DNA from: Littorina saxatilis
Taxonomy: Eukaryota; Mollusca; Gastropoda; Littorinimorpha; Littorinidae
Reading direction: 5' to 3'
Length of the DNA: 64,000 nt
Assembly: GCF_037325665.1 (NCBI RefSeq)
Contig: NC_090253.1
Location: 11,578,390 to 11,642,389 of the forward strand
Below the pieces are notes generated by a model. That model was given only the letters and a program-made list of their open reading frames with translations. It made no database searches and was not told where the DNA came from. Positions 26,329 through 37,567 of this stretch are shown here, piece after piece. Every line of letters starts with the position of its first letter. Positions within the stretch are counted from its first letter, which is position 1. Both the position numbers and the translations under genes were made by a program.

Positions 26329-29300
26329 TGTTGTGGAGATCGCTAGATACCACTGGAATCGAATAGAAGGATATAGAACATTATAGAACTTACTTTGATT
26401 AAGTGCGCAGTCACTCATGACGTAAGCGTAGACGCTCATCGAACAGACGGAACTGTGTAGATCTAACCAGATTAGTGTCGATGTTTCCCGAATATTCTCG
26501 TATGTCCATTAACTATATAAGTAGGGCTGCGCACACGTATTGTTGTTCTTTACCAGTCTTGCACTTGTTCTTTCTTACACTGTGCTGAGAGATATTGTCA
26601 CCGTTGTTCCAGCTGTTAATAAATCTACAGAACCTACACAAATCGTTGTGTCTCCTTTGCGACTGAGAGTGACGAAAGGAAAAACACGACAACTGGCGTC
26701 GCCGACAGTTACTTCCCTTGTCTATTCGGAGTGACTTATTACTGCAAAATGACAGAAACAGAGCAGCTGATAACGCTTCTAAGGGAGCAGTTGGAGCAAC
26801 AGCAACGCCAGCACAAGGAAGATATGGAGCAACACATGCACCAGATGGAGATGATGATGAAAGTGTTCAGTGGTGCCGCAGCTTCTGCCAGGGAGGAAAG
26901 CTACGACGATCCGAGTGCTTCGAATCTACGTTTTCCCATTACTACACAGGCAGCTGCAATCCCATCTTTTGTTGCGTTTGATGCAACATCGGAACTGTGG
27001 CCTGACTACTGGTCAAGATTTTGCACGTTTGTGTTCGCCAACTCCGTGCCGGAGCAGCGCAAGGCTCAAGTTTTCTTGACGAATCAGACTGCTACGGTCT
27101 ACAAACAACTGGCAAATCTGGCTACTCAGCAAAATCCGCCCAAGGACATCAACAGTTTGACAATGGACGAAATTGTCAAATTCATGAAAGAACAGTTCGA
27201 CCCGAAACTCTTCATAGTGCGTGAACGTTTCAAGTTCTGGAGTGACATGAAACGGAAGCCAGGCGAAACTCTCCAGGAGTTAGCAGCGCGCATACGCCAA
27301 GACGCCGCTACCTGTGACTTTCCTTCGATCAAAAACCCACAAGACGAAGCTCTGAGACAGAGATTCATATGTTCTGTCAACAATGAGGCTGTCTTAAAGG
27401 CTCTATTCAAGATCAAGGACACAGAGCTGGATTTCGCACGTGCTGTCCAAGTCGCGATTGAGACTGAAGACGCAGCGATGGTTGCCAAGGAAACTGTCTA
27501 CGGTTCCAAGACCATGCCAGTCAACAAGGTCCACCAGAACAAGACTACGGGTCCACGAAAGAACCACAAGCAGTCTAATTCCACAGACAGGAAGTGCTAC
27601 CGATGTGGAAAGGCCCACAAAGCAACAGACTGCCCCTACAAAGAAGCCAAATGCCGATACTGTGACGTCACAGGACATTTGGAAGCTGTCTGTAGAAAAA
27701 AGCAACATCAGAATCGGGAACGACATTCCCAAGCTTCCGTGAAGAGAGTCACGAAAGCAGAGCTTGTCAACGCGATCCTCGGTGAAGTTCCCCAAGATAC
27801 TCCTAGGTTGGATGTACCCATAACAATCCAGGACCGACAGTTCACCATGGAACTGGACACCGCAACTACGGGAAATTTTGTTTCTCTTCCGGTCTGGAGA
27901 CAACTAGGAAAACCGAAGCTGGATGACGTCACACACCGTTACGAGTCTGCCAGCAAGCACGACCTGCCCGTGCTGGGAACTTTCATGGGCCAAACCAAGG
28001 ATCCAGTGACTGGTAAGCAAAGCTCAATTCCGTACATCGTCACCAAGATCCCTCATCTGAATCTGCTAGGACGCAACGCAATCCAGACTCTGGGAATTTC
28101 TGTGGACAATGCTCTAGGACTGAGGAGCATAGAGAGTCACGCTAAGAGTGAGGGTGCAAAACCTACGCATCCAGCGACCTCCAACGCGCCTTATGCTGCC
28201 CTGCAACGAGATTGTCACAGACTGTCTGATAAATTCCCAAATCTCTTCAAACAAGAATTGGGATGTCTCAAGGACTTCGAACTGGACGTGAAGTTCAAGT
28301 CTGATGCGAAGCCGGTTTTTCACAAGGCACGTCCGGTACCTTTCGCTCTTCGTGATGACCTCGCCAAAGGCTACGAAGAAGGCATCGCCAAAGGAGTCTG
28401 GAAGCCAGTCCAGTTCAACGAATACGGAACGCCAGCGGTACCAATTCGTAAGGCACAAACCTCGGGCACCCTGAAGCCCAAGTTACGGATCTGTGGTGAC
28501 TACTCAGTGGGCATCAATGATCAGCTTGAAGATCACCGTCATCCAATGCCACTCCCAGAGGAACTGATGCAGAAGCTAGGAGGTGGATTCGGATACACCA
28601 AGATCGATCTTGCTGATGCCTACAACCAGATCAAGCTGGCACCAGAGAGTCAACGCAGGCTAGCCCTCAGCACTCACCGTGGGGTACTCCTGCAGCAACG
28701 ACTTCCTTTCGGGATAAAGTCAGCACCTGGTTACTTTCAAGAGATCATGGAAAACCTGACCTGTGATCTACCTGGTGTTGCCGTCTTCCAAGATGATATG
28801 CTCGTCAGCGGGAAGGACGCCAACGACCACCTGAGCAACCTGGAACGTTTGCTCACTCGTCTGAACGACAAAGGACTCAGATGTCGTCGTGAAAAGTGCG
28901 AGTTCGCACAAGCCAGTGTGGAATACCTTGGACATACCTTATCGGCCGAAGGGATCTCCAAAGGATCGAAGGTCGAGGCAGTTTTGAAAATGCCAGCCCC
29001 TACGGACGTCTCAAGCTTGAAGTCTTTCTTGGGCTCAGTTCAGTTTTACGGGAAGTTCATCCCTAACCTGGCCAGCATGGCAGAGCCGCTCTACCGCCTG
29101 ACGAAGAAGGCGAACCCCTGGAAGTGGGGAGATGAGGAACAGGCAGCATTTGAACAGTTGAAAAATGTGCTTTCCTCGGATCAAGTTCTGGTACACTTCG
29201 ATCCAAACAAGACTTTGGGACTAGCTTGTGACGCGTCCAACGTTGGAATTGGAGCAGTCCTATTTCATCGCTATCCAGATGGAAGCGAGCGCCCAATCGC

Positions 29301-30253
29301 CAACGTGTCCAAGACTCTCACGGCTGCAGAAAGGAACTACAGCCAAATCCACAAGGAAAGGATCGACACTCTGCTGCCCTCGCCAGCCCACATCGCTCAG
29401 GGCAAGCAATCCAAGGAGGCATCCAAGTCTCAGATGACTCCAGACTTGAAAGCTGTCGTCAAGGTAACCAGACAGTACAAGGCCGGAGATCCTGTGTATG
29501 CTCTGTACCATGGACCTCGCCGAGACAAACAACCCCGATGGGTACCAGCAGTCATCAAGAAGTCTCTGGGTACTCGCTGCTTCAACGTCATGGTCATTCC
29601 TCATGGTCCAGTATGGAGACGACACTGGGAACAGCTACAGCCACGCTACACCACTGAGGAAGACAATGAACCTGGTGAGGAAGTGGACACTGTTTCTGAA
29701 CTTGTAACAGATCACCCCATGGAGATCTTGGAAACTGTGCCACAAACTCGGAGACAGACCAAACCCAAAGGTACTCCATCCGTTCCAGAGTATGGACCAG
29801 ACAATCCAAGACGGTCAAAGAGAACACGCAAACCCACAGAGAGACTTTGCTGTTGATGCTTGAGGAGTAGCATCAGTTTAGGTGGGGAGGTGTTGTGGAG
29901 ATCGCTAGATACCACTGGAATCGAATAGAAGGATATAGAACATTATAGAACTTACTTTGATTAAGTGCGCAGTCACTCATGACGTAAGCGTAGACGCTCA
30001 TCGAACAGACGGAACTGTGTAGATCTAACCAGATTAGTGTCGATGTTTCCCGAATATTCTCGTATGTCCATTAACTATATAAGTAGGGCTGCGCACACGT
30101 ATTGTTGTTCTTTACCAGTCTTGCACTTGTTCTTTCTTACACTGTGCTGAGAGATATTGTCACCGTTGTTCCAGCTGTTAATAAATCTACAGAACCTACA
30201 CAAATCGTTGTGTCTCCTTTGCGACTGAGAGTGACGAAAGGAAAAACACGACA
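26329..30253 (+). mobile_element. Ty3/Gypsy-type LTR retrotransposon, young, broken
   Basis: Two 363-bp LTRs (26329-26691 and 29891-30253) begin TGTTGTGG and end ACGACA; I see no difference between them by eye. GTGTA flanks both sides as a 5-bp target duplication. Each LTR has a TATATAAG box and AATAAA. A purine tract precedes the right LTR. The inner part (26731-29856) reads as one Gag-Pol-like frame with a gag region, two CCHC-type knuckles, an aspartic protease region and a reverse transcriptase with FQDD. Lineage possibly Mag/SURL-like, uncertain. It looks broken, with about one break. Identical LTRs imply a very recent insertion into the LINE. Confidence 0.9.
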
Positions 30254-31910
30254 GTGTACTTGTCCTTAATTTACTCAGTAAATGTCTATGCTTGATATTC
30301 GTAATGCTTATAAGGTATGGCTGAACTTCGTATGTCTTGCTTACAGAGGAATAAAATTTCAGCCTTGGACGACCTTCACATTTAATTTTCTCCCAAAACT
30401 TTTTGTAGTTAATCCTTAACTTTTCTTGTATGGCGTTTTGTAGTTTACCGATGTCAAATGTATATTGATTAAGCCATACATGTTTAAAACCTATTTTGTA
30501 CAAAAGCTCTTTGATGAAAGTTAGCCACGGATTTTTTGGCGCTTGGTTTAACATTTCTTCATATATTTGATGAATAAGTGATTTATTCTCAGTTTTCAAA
30601 ATATGTGCCCAATACGATATGCTTTGTGATAACATGTTTAGTCCCAAAGGAAATCTTCCTATTTCTGCTAAAACTGGAATCCACATGGCTTTTTTGTGCA
30701 CACCAAGAATAAATCTACAAAATTTAACATGGACAGATTCGTGAAGACATTCATTCGAAATACATCTTTCAAAAAAGTTTTCAATGTCATTGGTATCGTT
30801 TTTGCTCGTGAACATGTAAGGGAACCAAATTTCTGCTCCATATGTTAAAATGGGGTTAACCAATGAATCAAATAAATGAAATATTGTATCAACTTGCACA
30901 TTTTCATTTCTAAATGTTTTTCGAAGAGAATATGCTGCTTTATTTCCTTGTTTACTTAAATGTTCTTGCGCCAAAGTTAGTTTACCATTTTGATTAAATA
31001 TCATGCCTAAATATTTGTATTGGTCGGTTGTTCTGATTATATTTTCACCGCATTTGAATATTGTCTTTATTTTGGGGGTTATTTTGCAAAAAACCACCAT
31101 CTGAGTTTTATCTTTATTAATTTCTAATCCCCATTTATGACAATACATGTCTAAATAATCCAATTTTTGTTGTATGCCCACCTTTGTCTTTGATAACATA
31201 ACCATGTCATCGGCATATAATAAACATGATATTTTATCGTTTGAGTTAATTTTGATAGAAGGTGAATCAAAATCTGGCATATCTTTAACTATGTCATTTA
31301 TAAATATATTAAACAAAGTTGGACTGAGGGTATTTCCTTGATGTACTCCCTTTTTAACTGTGATGTCATGGGAATATCCATTTATCATTTGTGTGCACAC
31401 AGTTGTATTGTTGTACATGTTTTCTATTATTTTATAACATTTTCCTCTGATTCCAACCTTACGTAACTTAAATAACAGGGCTTCATGCCAAACATTATCA
31501 AACGCCTTTTGGAAATCAACAAAACAAGCATAAAGTCTTCCATTTTTTACCTTTATAATATCATCTACTATTTTCTTTAAAATGAATACTTGATCGCTAG
31601 TTCTGTATCCTTTACGAAATCCTGCTTGTTCTTTTATCAAAATGTTGTTTTTTTCAAGGTATTGTGCCATTCTTGAATTTATTATTTTGCAAAATAATTT
31701 ACTTAAATTGCTACTTAAGGTTATACCTCTATAGTTTCCTGGATCTATTGGGTCTCCCTTTTTATATATTGCTACACTTATTCCAGTTTTCCATTCTTTA
31801 GGATAGTTTCCGGTTTTCAAAATCATATTAAAAATATCTTTTAATATTTTGATAGTGTGATTTAGACTAGCCTTTATGATTTCATTAGTAATTTTATCTT
31901 TACCTGGCGA
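30254..31910 (-). mobile_element. LINE (non-LTR retrotransposon) reverse transcriptase, 5'-truncated
   Basis: On the minus strand a frame opens at SPGKDKITNEIIKAS and carries the usual reverse transcriptase blocks: NYRGITLSSNLSKLF, QAGFRKGYRTSDQVF, CFVDFQKAFDNVWH, GVHQGNTLSPTLFNIF, LLYADDMVMLSKT, GLEINKDKTQMVVF and YKYLGMIFNQNGKL. The YADD centre is intact and the frame is open up to the LTR insertion. The endonuclease is absent; a GT-rich stretch begins at 31911. The clade is not resolved. The C-terminus continues at 25996-26328. Confidence 0.92.
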
Positions 31911-32640
31911 TATGTGTGTGTGTATGGGTGTGTGCGTGCGTGCTTGCAAATGTGTGTGTGTGTGTGGCTGTACGTACTTGTATGTACGTGTGTGCGAACA
32001 TGTATTTGTGTAATCGTGCGTAGGTGCGGGTGTGTGCATGCCGTCCCTACTAGCATGTGTGCGTGTGCTCGCATACTTGAGCGTGTTTGTGTAATCATTA
32101 CGTGTGCTTGCTTTTTGCCAGTGTGGTTTTTCTGTTTTCTCTTCTTTCATTTTTGGCTTTATCGATTTCTTTTCTGTCACTTTTTTCTATTTTATTTTCT
32201 GATATGTTTTCACCGTGGCTGGTACTAGGGTGTCCTGAAAACCTGAAAGATGACTGCAGCGAACGGCAGACAATAGACAAACTCCGGAAATAACTGTCGG
32301 GTTTGTGTGGGTTATAAAAGAGTGATGCTCATTAACAGGTGCGGGTTGGTCTGATTTGTACCAGGAATCACCACCCCCCCCCCCCCCCCCCCCCCCTCTT
32401 TCTCTCTCTCTCTCTCAGCACTCGCCACATCGGGTGGGTGAGGTCTACTACTTGACACTTTGCTGGTGTCGATGGAAGTCTTCAGACTTCATTCAACATA
32501 ACACACTGCGGGTATTAAAAGGTATGGGTTTTCCCTCACTTTTATTCTAATATGATTTTATTGTATGTGTTTTCCTTTTCGATTGTGTTATCGTAATCGA
32601 TCATTTTTTCATGACTTTTAACCGCTTCTGAACGGTTGTT
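31911..32640. other. GT-rich and low-complexity stretch
   Basis: GT/GC-rich repeats at 31911-32100 and poly-C followed by CT repeats at 32366-32417. No gene recognised. Confidence 0.5.
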
Positions 32641-33109
32641 GTTTTTTCATTTAGTCATGTTTTGACTTAATGTTTTAACTTAGATCATGGGGAATCGAAA
32701 CGAGAGTCGTGGTGTACGTAATGTGTCTGTGTGTGTCTGTGTATGTGTAGAGCGATTCAGACAAAACTACTGGACCGATTTTCATGAAACTTTACATGAG
32801 AATTTCTGAGTATGATATCCTTAGACAGTTTTTTTTCTTCATTTTTTTCGATAAATGTCTTTGATAACGTCATATCCGGCTTTTTGTGAAAGTTCAAGGC
32901 GGCACTGTCACGCCCTCATTTTTCGATCAAATGGAATGACATTTTGGTCAAGCAATCTTCGACAAAGGCCGGACTTTGGTATTGTATTTCACCGTGTAGG
33001 CTTAACAATTAATTAATGAGTTTGGTCATTAAATATCTGAAAATTGTAATTAAAATTTATTTTTTATAAAACGATCCCAAGATAATATCATCTTATTCTC
33101 CATAATTTT

Positions 33110-33675
33110 CTGATTCCAACAACATATAACAATATATTGCTATTTCATATGTTACGAGGATTTCCATTGGTCAATTGGGCAAAACTGAGCTCATTGTAAA
33201 AGTGATATCGACGACATTTCCGTCGATATCAGTTTTGATATCGACGACCTCTTTATTGCTTCCCCACTTCAAAAACAAAAACACCTAAATTTAAAAACAA
33301 ACAAATATATATGAAAATGTAATGATCCCAGAATTTAGTTGAGCAAGTGACTAAAGACTTTTTGAAAGAAAAGACATTTTTAAATACTGAAAAGTACAAG
33401 AAAAGAGTGAACAAAACGAAATAATAATCAGAGGGAGGGATATGGAACAGCCAAAACTGAGACAAATACTTTTGTAATTTCTTCACAGTAAATACAAAAT
33501 GTCCAGAGAATTAGCAATATATCTAACATTGACTGACTATGTGTTGATATCTTCTGCTATTGGTCTGTTGCGACAGAGATATCAAAATCTCGACCTCCTG
33601 TCTCGATTTTGATATCACTGTCTCAACAGACCAATAGCAGAAGATATCATCACACAGTCCGTCAATATTGGGTAA
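33110..33675. mobile_element. Hairpin MITE
   Basis: It contains two palindromes: one around 'cgacgacatttccgtcgata' (33208-33250) and a stem of about 29 bp, 'gatatcttctgctattggtc', repeated inverted at 33623-33650. The borders are estimated from the interruption of the host repeat. Confidence 0.6.
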
Positions 33676-34204
33676 TGTTATATTTGGATTTAAAACAAGC
33701 TCTGAAAATTAACAATATGAAAATTATGATTAAAATTAAATTTCCGATATCGATTTAAAGTCAATTTCATCTTATTCCTTGTCGATTCTTGATTCTAAAA
33801 ACATATAGATATGTTATGTTTGCGGGATTAAAAACAAGCTCAGAAAGTTAAAAAGAATAAAGATACAGAAAATTGTGCTATCCTGCTCAGCGCAACCCCT
33901 ACCGCGCTATACTGGCTTGTCAATTTTACTGCCTTTTTTGCACGAGAGGGGGACTGACGATGCTATGCGTGAAAAACATGCAATGCGTTCAGTTTCTGTG
34001 AGTTTCTGTGAGTTCGACAGTGGTGTTCACATGGCAGACTTGCAACCACCTAGTGACCAACTTAAGTCGTTTGAAAATCGCTCCTAAGTCGTTGAGGCCG
34101 AATCGGCGAAAAGTCTGCCATGCGAACAGCCCAAGCGACTCGCGCGAGACTCGCCAGCGACTCGCGCCAGACTCAAAAACCCAGTTGAGCACTGCCCGAC
34201 TCGT

Positions 34205-34482
34205 ATGACGGCTTACTAGTGCCAAAACCTCATAATTGTAATTACCATTTTCACGTGTTTATTACTAATTTTCCCGGAATAATTACTAACTTTCACCTGT
34301 TAATTACTAATTTTTAGTTTTGGCTCTCTTCCTGACGGATTGCTAGTGCCAAAACTAAAAATTAGTAATTTTCCCGTGAAAATGAGTAACTAACAGGTGA
34401 AAACAGTAACTGACAGCGTTAATTAGTAATTATCAAGTGATAATGGGTAACCCCAGGTTTTGGCACTAGTAAGCCGTCATAG
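34205..34482. mobile_element. MITE, TGACGGCTTACTAGTGCC termini
   Basis: Termini TGACGGCTTACTAGTGCC and GGCACTAGTAAGCCGTCA. The centre forms a second hairpin around 'ctaatttttagttttggc'. It is almost wholly self-complementary. Confidence 0.85.
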
Positions 34483-34483
34483 G

Positions 34484-34815
34484 GCTTTCTAGTGCCAAAT
34501 CCTCATAATTGTAATTATCAAGGGAAAATTAGTAATTTTCCCTTGATAATTACCATTTTCACGTGTTAATTACTAATTTTCCCGGAAAAATTACTAACTT
34601 TCACCTGTTAGTAATTACTAATTTTTAGTTTTGGCTCACTTCCTGACGGATTGCTAGTGCCAAAACTAAAAATTAGTCATTTTCCCGTGAAAATTACTAA
34701 TTATCCCGTGAAAATGAGTAACTAACGAGTTAAAACAGTAACTGACAGCGTTAATTACTAATCATCACGTGATAATGGGTAACCCCAGGTTTTGGCACTA
34801 GTAAGCCGTCATAGA
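34484..34815. mobile_element. Second MITE of the same family, directly adjoining
   Basis: Same layout as 34205-34482, with a slightly different left end (GGGCTTTCTAGTGCCAAA) and the same right end. The two are head to tail. Confidence 0.8.
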
Positions 34816-35044
34816 CTCGCGCCATACTTTTCTTATCGCGCTTAATGATTGGTTAGCTCTAGCCACCGAGTTATTTATAGACGTATACGGCTCTGTGGCT
34901 CTAGCCTCCGGGCCTTCTCCAGAAAACAACGAGGACGACCGGACAATCCCAAAAGGCTAATCTGGCGAGAATCGCCGCTTAAAACTAGATTGCGAGTTAT
35001 GTCTCTGGTGCTGTTCACATGGGCAGCGATTTTGATTTGACTTG

Positions 35045-35448
35045 CTGCTGACTTTTTCTTCTTCTTCTTCTTCTGCGTTCGTGGGCTGAAACTCCCACGT
35101 ACACTCGTGTTTTTTGCACGAGTGGAATTTTACGTGTATGACAGTTTTTTACCCCGCCATTTAGGCAGCCATACACCGTTTTCGGAGGAAGCATGCTGGG
35201 TATTTTCGTGTTTCTATAACCCACCGAACTCTGACATGGATTACAGGATCTTTTTCGTGCGCACTTGGTCTTGTGCTTGCGTGTACACACGGGGGTGTTC
35301 GGACGGACACCGAGGAGACTGAGTCTGCACACAAAGTTGACCCTGAGAAATAAATCTCTCGCCGAACGTGGGGACGAACTCACGCTGACAGCGGCCAACT
35401 GGATACAAATCCAGCGCGCTACCGACTGAGCTACATCCCCGCCCCCAT
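35045..35448 (-). mobile_element. tRNA-derived SINE, full length
   Basis: Minus strand: box A TAGCTCAGTCGGTAGCGCGC and a B-box-like GTGAGTTCGTCCCCA near 35448-35375, then a body with 'catgctgggtattttcgtgt' and an (AGA)n tail at 35060-35078. About 400 bp. Confidence 0.85.
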
Positions 35449-35540
35449 CTGCCGACTAAAATCGCTTTAAAGTTGGTCACAAGTCTGCCATGTGAACAGC
35501 ACTTTAAATGTAGTAATTTCTCCTCACGCGACTTGTTATT

Positions 35541-35771
35541 TGTTGCAGATGTTTTTGGAAGGCCCCAGAACATACTGGGAGGGGGTTGGGCTCGTGTCAG
35601 GTCATTCAGTAAGACTCCCGACATTTCTACACTCTGTTAAGTTTTGTGAACACATGCAAGCCACACACACACACGCACACACAGATGCAACTTTTGCCAT
35701 CACATGGACCTACGTTTATACAAACCAACGTGAGCTAAAAAAAAATATTAAACAAATTGAAATTGACTAAA
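35541..35771. other. Short unassigned stretch
   Basis: No gene; a CA microsatellite near 35660-35680. Confidence 0.4.
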
Positions 35772-35910
35772 TGTTCCTCCGAAAACGGCGTATGGCTGCC
35801 TAAAGGCGGGGTAAAAAACGGTCATACACGTAAAATTCCACTTGTGCAAAAACACGAGTGTACGTGGGAGTTTCAGCCCACGAACGCAGAAGAAGAAGAA
35901 GAAGAAGAAG
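35772..35910 (+). mobile_element. 5'-truncated SINE copy with target duplication
   Basis: It matches the 3' body of the SINE at 35045-35448 and ends in (GAA)n. The flanking sequence GACTAAATGT occurs on both sides (about 35763 and 35909). Confidence 0.8.
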
Positions 35911-35918
35911 ACTAAATG

Positions 35919-36300
35919 TAAAAACAAAAACAAATAAAACATTATTTTTTTCCCTGCTAGATCCTTGAAACGTTTGCTGCCCGAGTCTACTTTGCAAGGT
36001 GATTGTAAAGTGTCCTCCAACCTCAACGATGAGTCCTCGAGTTTCTCCCAGGGTTCCAAGTCTACCGAGACTGTGACCCCATCCTATTACTATTAGTCTC
36101 GGCTGGTTTGAGATCTTGGGAGAAAAGCTATAACGGCAAACGAAGCCCCTTGTACTTGTAGTGACTTCCCCCTTCTGTTTCCCACCTCGCCCACCCCCCC
36201 CCCCCCTCCCCTGCTGTGCAGGTCAGGTTGCTTATGCAACCGATATACACCCTCAAAGTCGCAATCGCGATGTGAAGATCTTTCCTTTCTTAAAACTATG
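35919..36300. other. Stretch without a supported gene
   Basis: Mixed sequence with a poly-C run near 36196. Nothing recognised. Confidence 0.4.
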
Positions 36301-36302
36301 CA

Positions 36303-36303
<1 letters not shown>

Positions 36304-36388
<85 letters not shown>

Positions 36389-36722
36389 GAACAGGCAGAG
36401 AGACAAACAGTGAGACAGACAGGCATATATATTATATACATGAACAGACAGGCAGATACATGAATAGACAAACAGACAGACAGATAAACTGAGAGACAGA
36501 CAGAAAAACAGACAGATAGACAAATAAACAGAATAATAGAGAGACAAATAGAAAAACAGACAGATATATAGACAGACAAACAGAGAGACAAATAGAAAAA
36601 CAGACAGATATATAGACAGACAAACAGAGAGACTGATAGAAAAACAGACAGATAGACCCTCAGACAGACACATAGACAGACATATAGACAGATAGATAGA
36701 CAAACAGATAGACAATTAAAAG
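36304..36722. repeat. (AG)n followed by (GACA)n-type microsatellite
   Basis: About 40 AG repeats to 36387, then degenerate GACAGACA and GATA repeats. Confidence 0.9.
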
Positions 36723-36959
36723 ATTTAGAAAAGAGGAAAATAAGATACAGACATACAACATGAACAATTGTCATGAATTATATACTTTCACCAATCTCAA
36801 CATTTATTTTGATCTGAATGTTCATGATCAGCCATTTCAGCTGAACACATAATGGTCAATGTCAAGTCACAATGGCTGTACTGTGGTCAGTACTGTGGTC
36901 AGTCGCGACCTTTCCCTTATACACAACCTCTCTGTCACACACACTGCAACTGTCGACAT

Positions 36960-37085
36960 CTTCACACATGATTTTCATCAGATTAGTGAACTGTCACTGT
37001 AAATTGCTTGAATCATACACACACTCGCACGCATGCACAAAAGCAATCATATACCCACCCACACACACATTTACACACACACACA

Positions 37086-37138
<53 letters not shown>

Positions 37139-37497
37139 GTGCACACACGCACTTAGTCGCCGTCTTTGAAAAGAGAGAGCACAGTCCAAACGCACACACC
37201 ACTTGACAGCAGACAAAAGTTCACATGATTTACATCAGATTAGTGAACTGTCACTTTACCTTTCTGAATCCCACTCACACTCGCATGCACGCACCCACAC
37301 ACACACAGACACACACACATCTCATGACATGCATGAACTCGCACACACACACACAGACACATCTCATGACATGCATGAACTCGCACACACACACACATCT
37401 CATGACATGCATGAACTCGCGCGCACACACACACAGACACACACACATCTCATGACATGCATGCACTCCGCACACATGCACATGAACACACACACAC
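36960..37497. repeat. Local duplication of the PNLDC1 last exon and its downstream DNA
   Basis: 37147-37216 copies the end of PNLDC1 exon 22 including its stop, and 'cagattagtgaactgtcact' occurs at about 36979 and 37236. CA-rich DNA with a 'catctcatgacatgcatgaa' repeat fills 37290-37470. A minus-strand AATAAA at 36803-36808 could end the transcript, which is inference. Confidence 0.7.
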
Positions 37498-37567
37498 TTA
37501 GTCGCCGTCTTTGAAAAGAGAGAGCACAGTCCAAACGCACACACCACTCGACAGCAGAAACCCACAC
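37498..37567 (-). other. PNLDC1: PNLDC1 exon 22: membrane anchor and stop
   Basis: Acceptor TTTGCAG. Encodes CGFLLSSGVCVWTVLSLFK then DGD and TAA. The preceding exon could also read on through its donor to a nearby TAA (MWSV), which would drop the anchor. Confidence 0.85.

Larger units (their letters stand above)
34020..35502. mobile_element. TIR element carrying two MITEs and a SINE
   Basis: Left end 'gtggtgttcacatggcagac' and right end 'gtctgccatgtgaacagcac' are inverted copies. The inside holds MITEs at 34205-34482 and 34484-34815 and a SINE at 35045-35448. No transposase seen. Confidence 0.65.
32645..35540 (-). repeat. 0.86-kb conserved repeat, minus-strand copy broken up by insertions
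   Basis: Its 3' part lies at 32645-33110, the middle at 33675-34019, and its first bases (reverse of 'caagtcgcg..') at 35503-35538. Between them are the hairpin element (about 33110-33675) and the element at 34020-35502. Confidence 0.7.

Noticed and set aside
26731-29856. A 1041-codon frame as a host gene
   Set aside because: It lies between two LTRs and has Gag-Pol-type content; it is a retrotransposon fossil.
32098-32180. Lysine-rich start (MTEKKSIKPKMKEEK) as the N-terminus of the LINE protein
   Set aside because: It is linked to the reverse transcriptase only through translated GT repeats; more likely unrelated flanking DNA.
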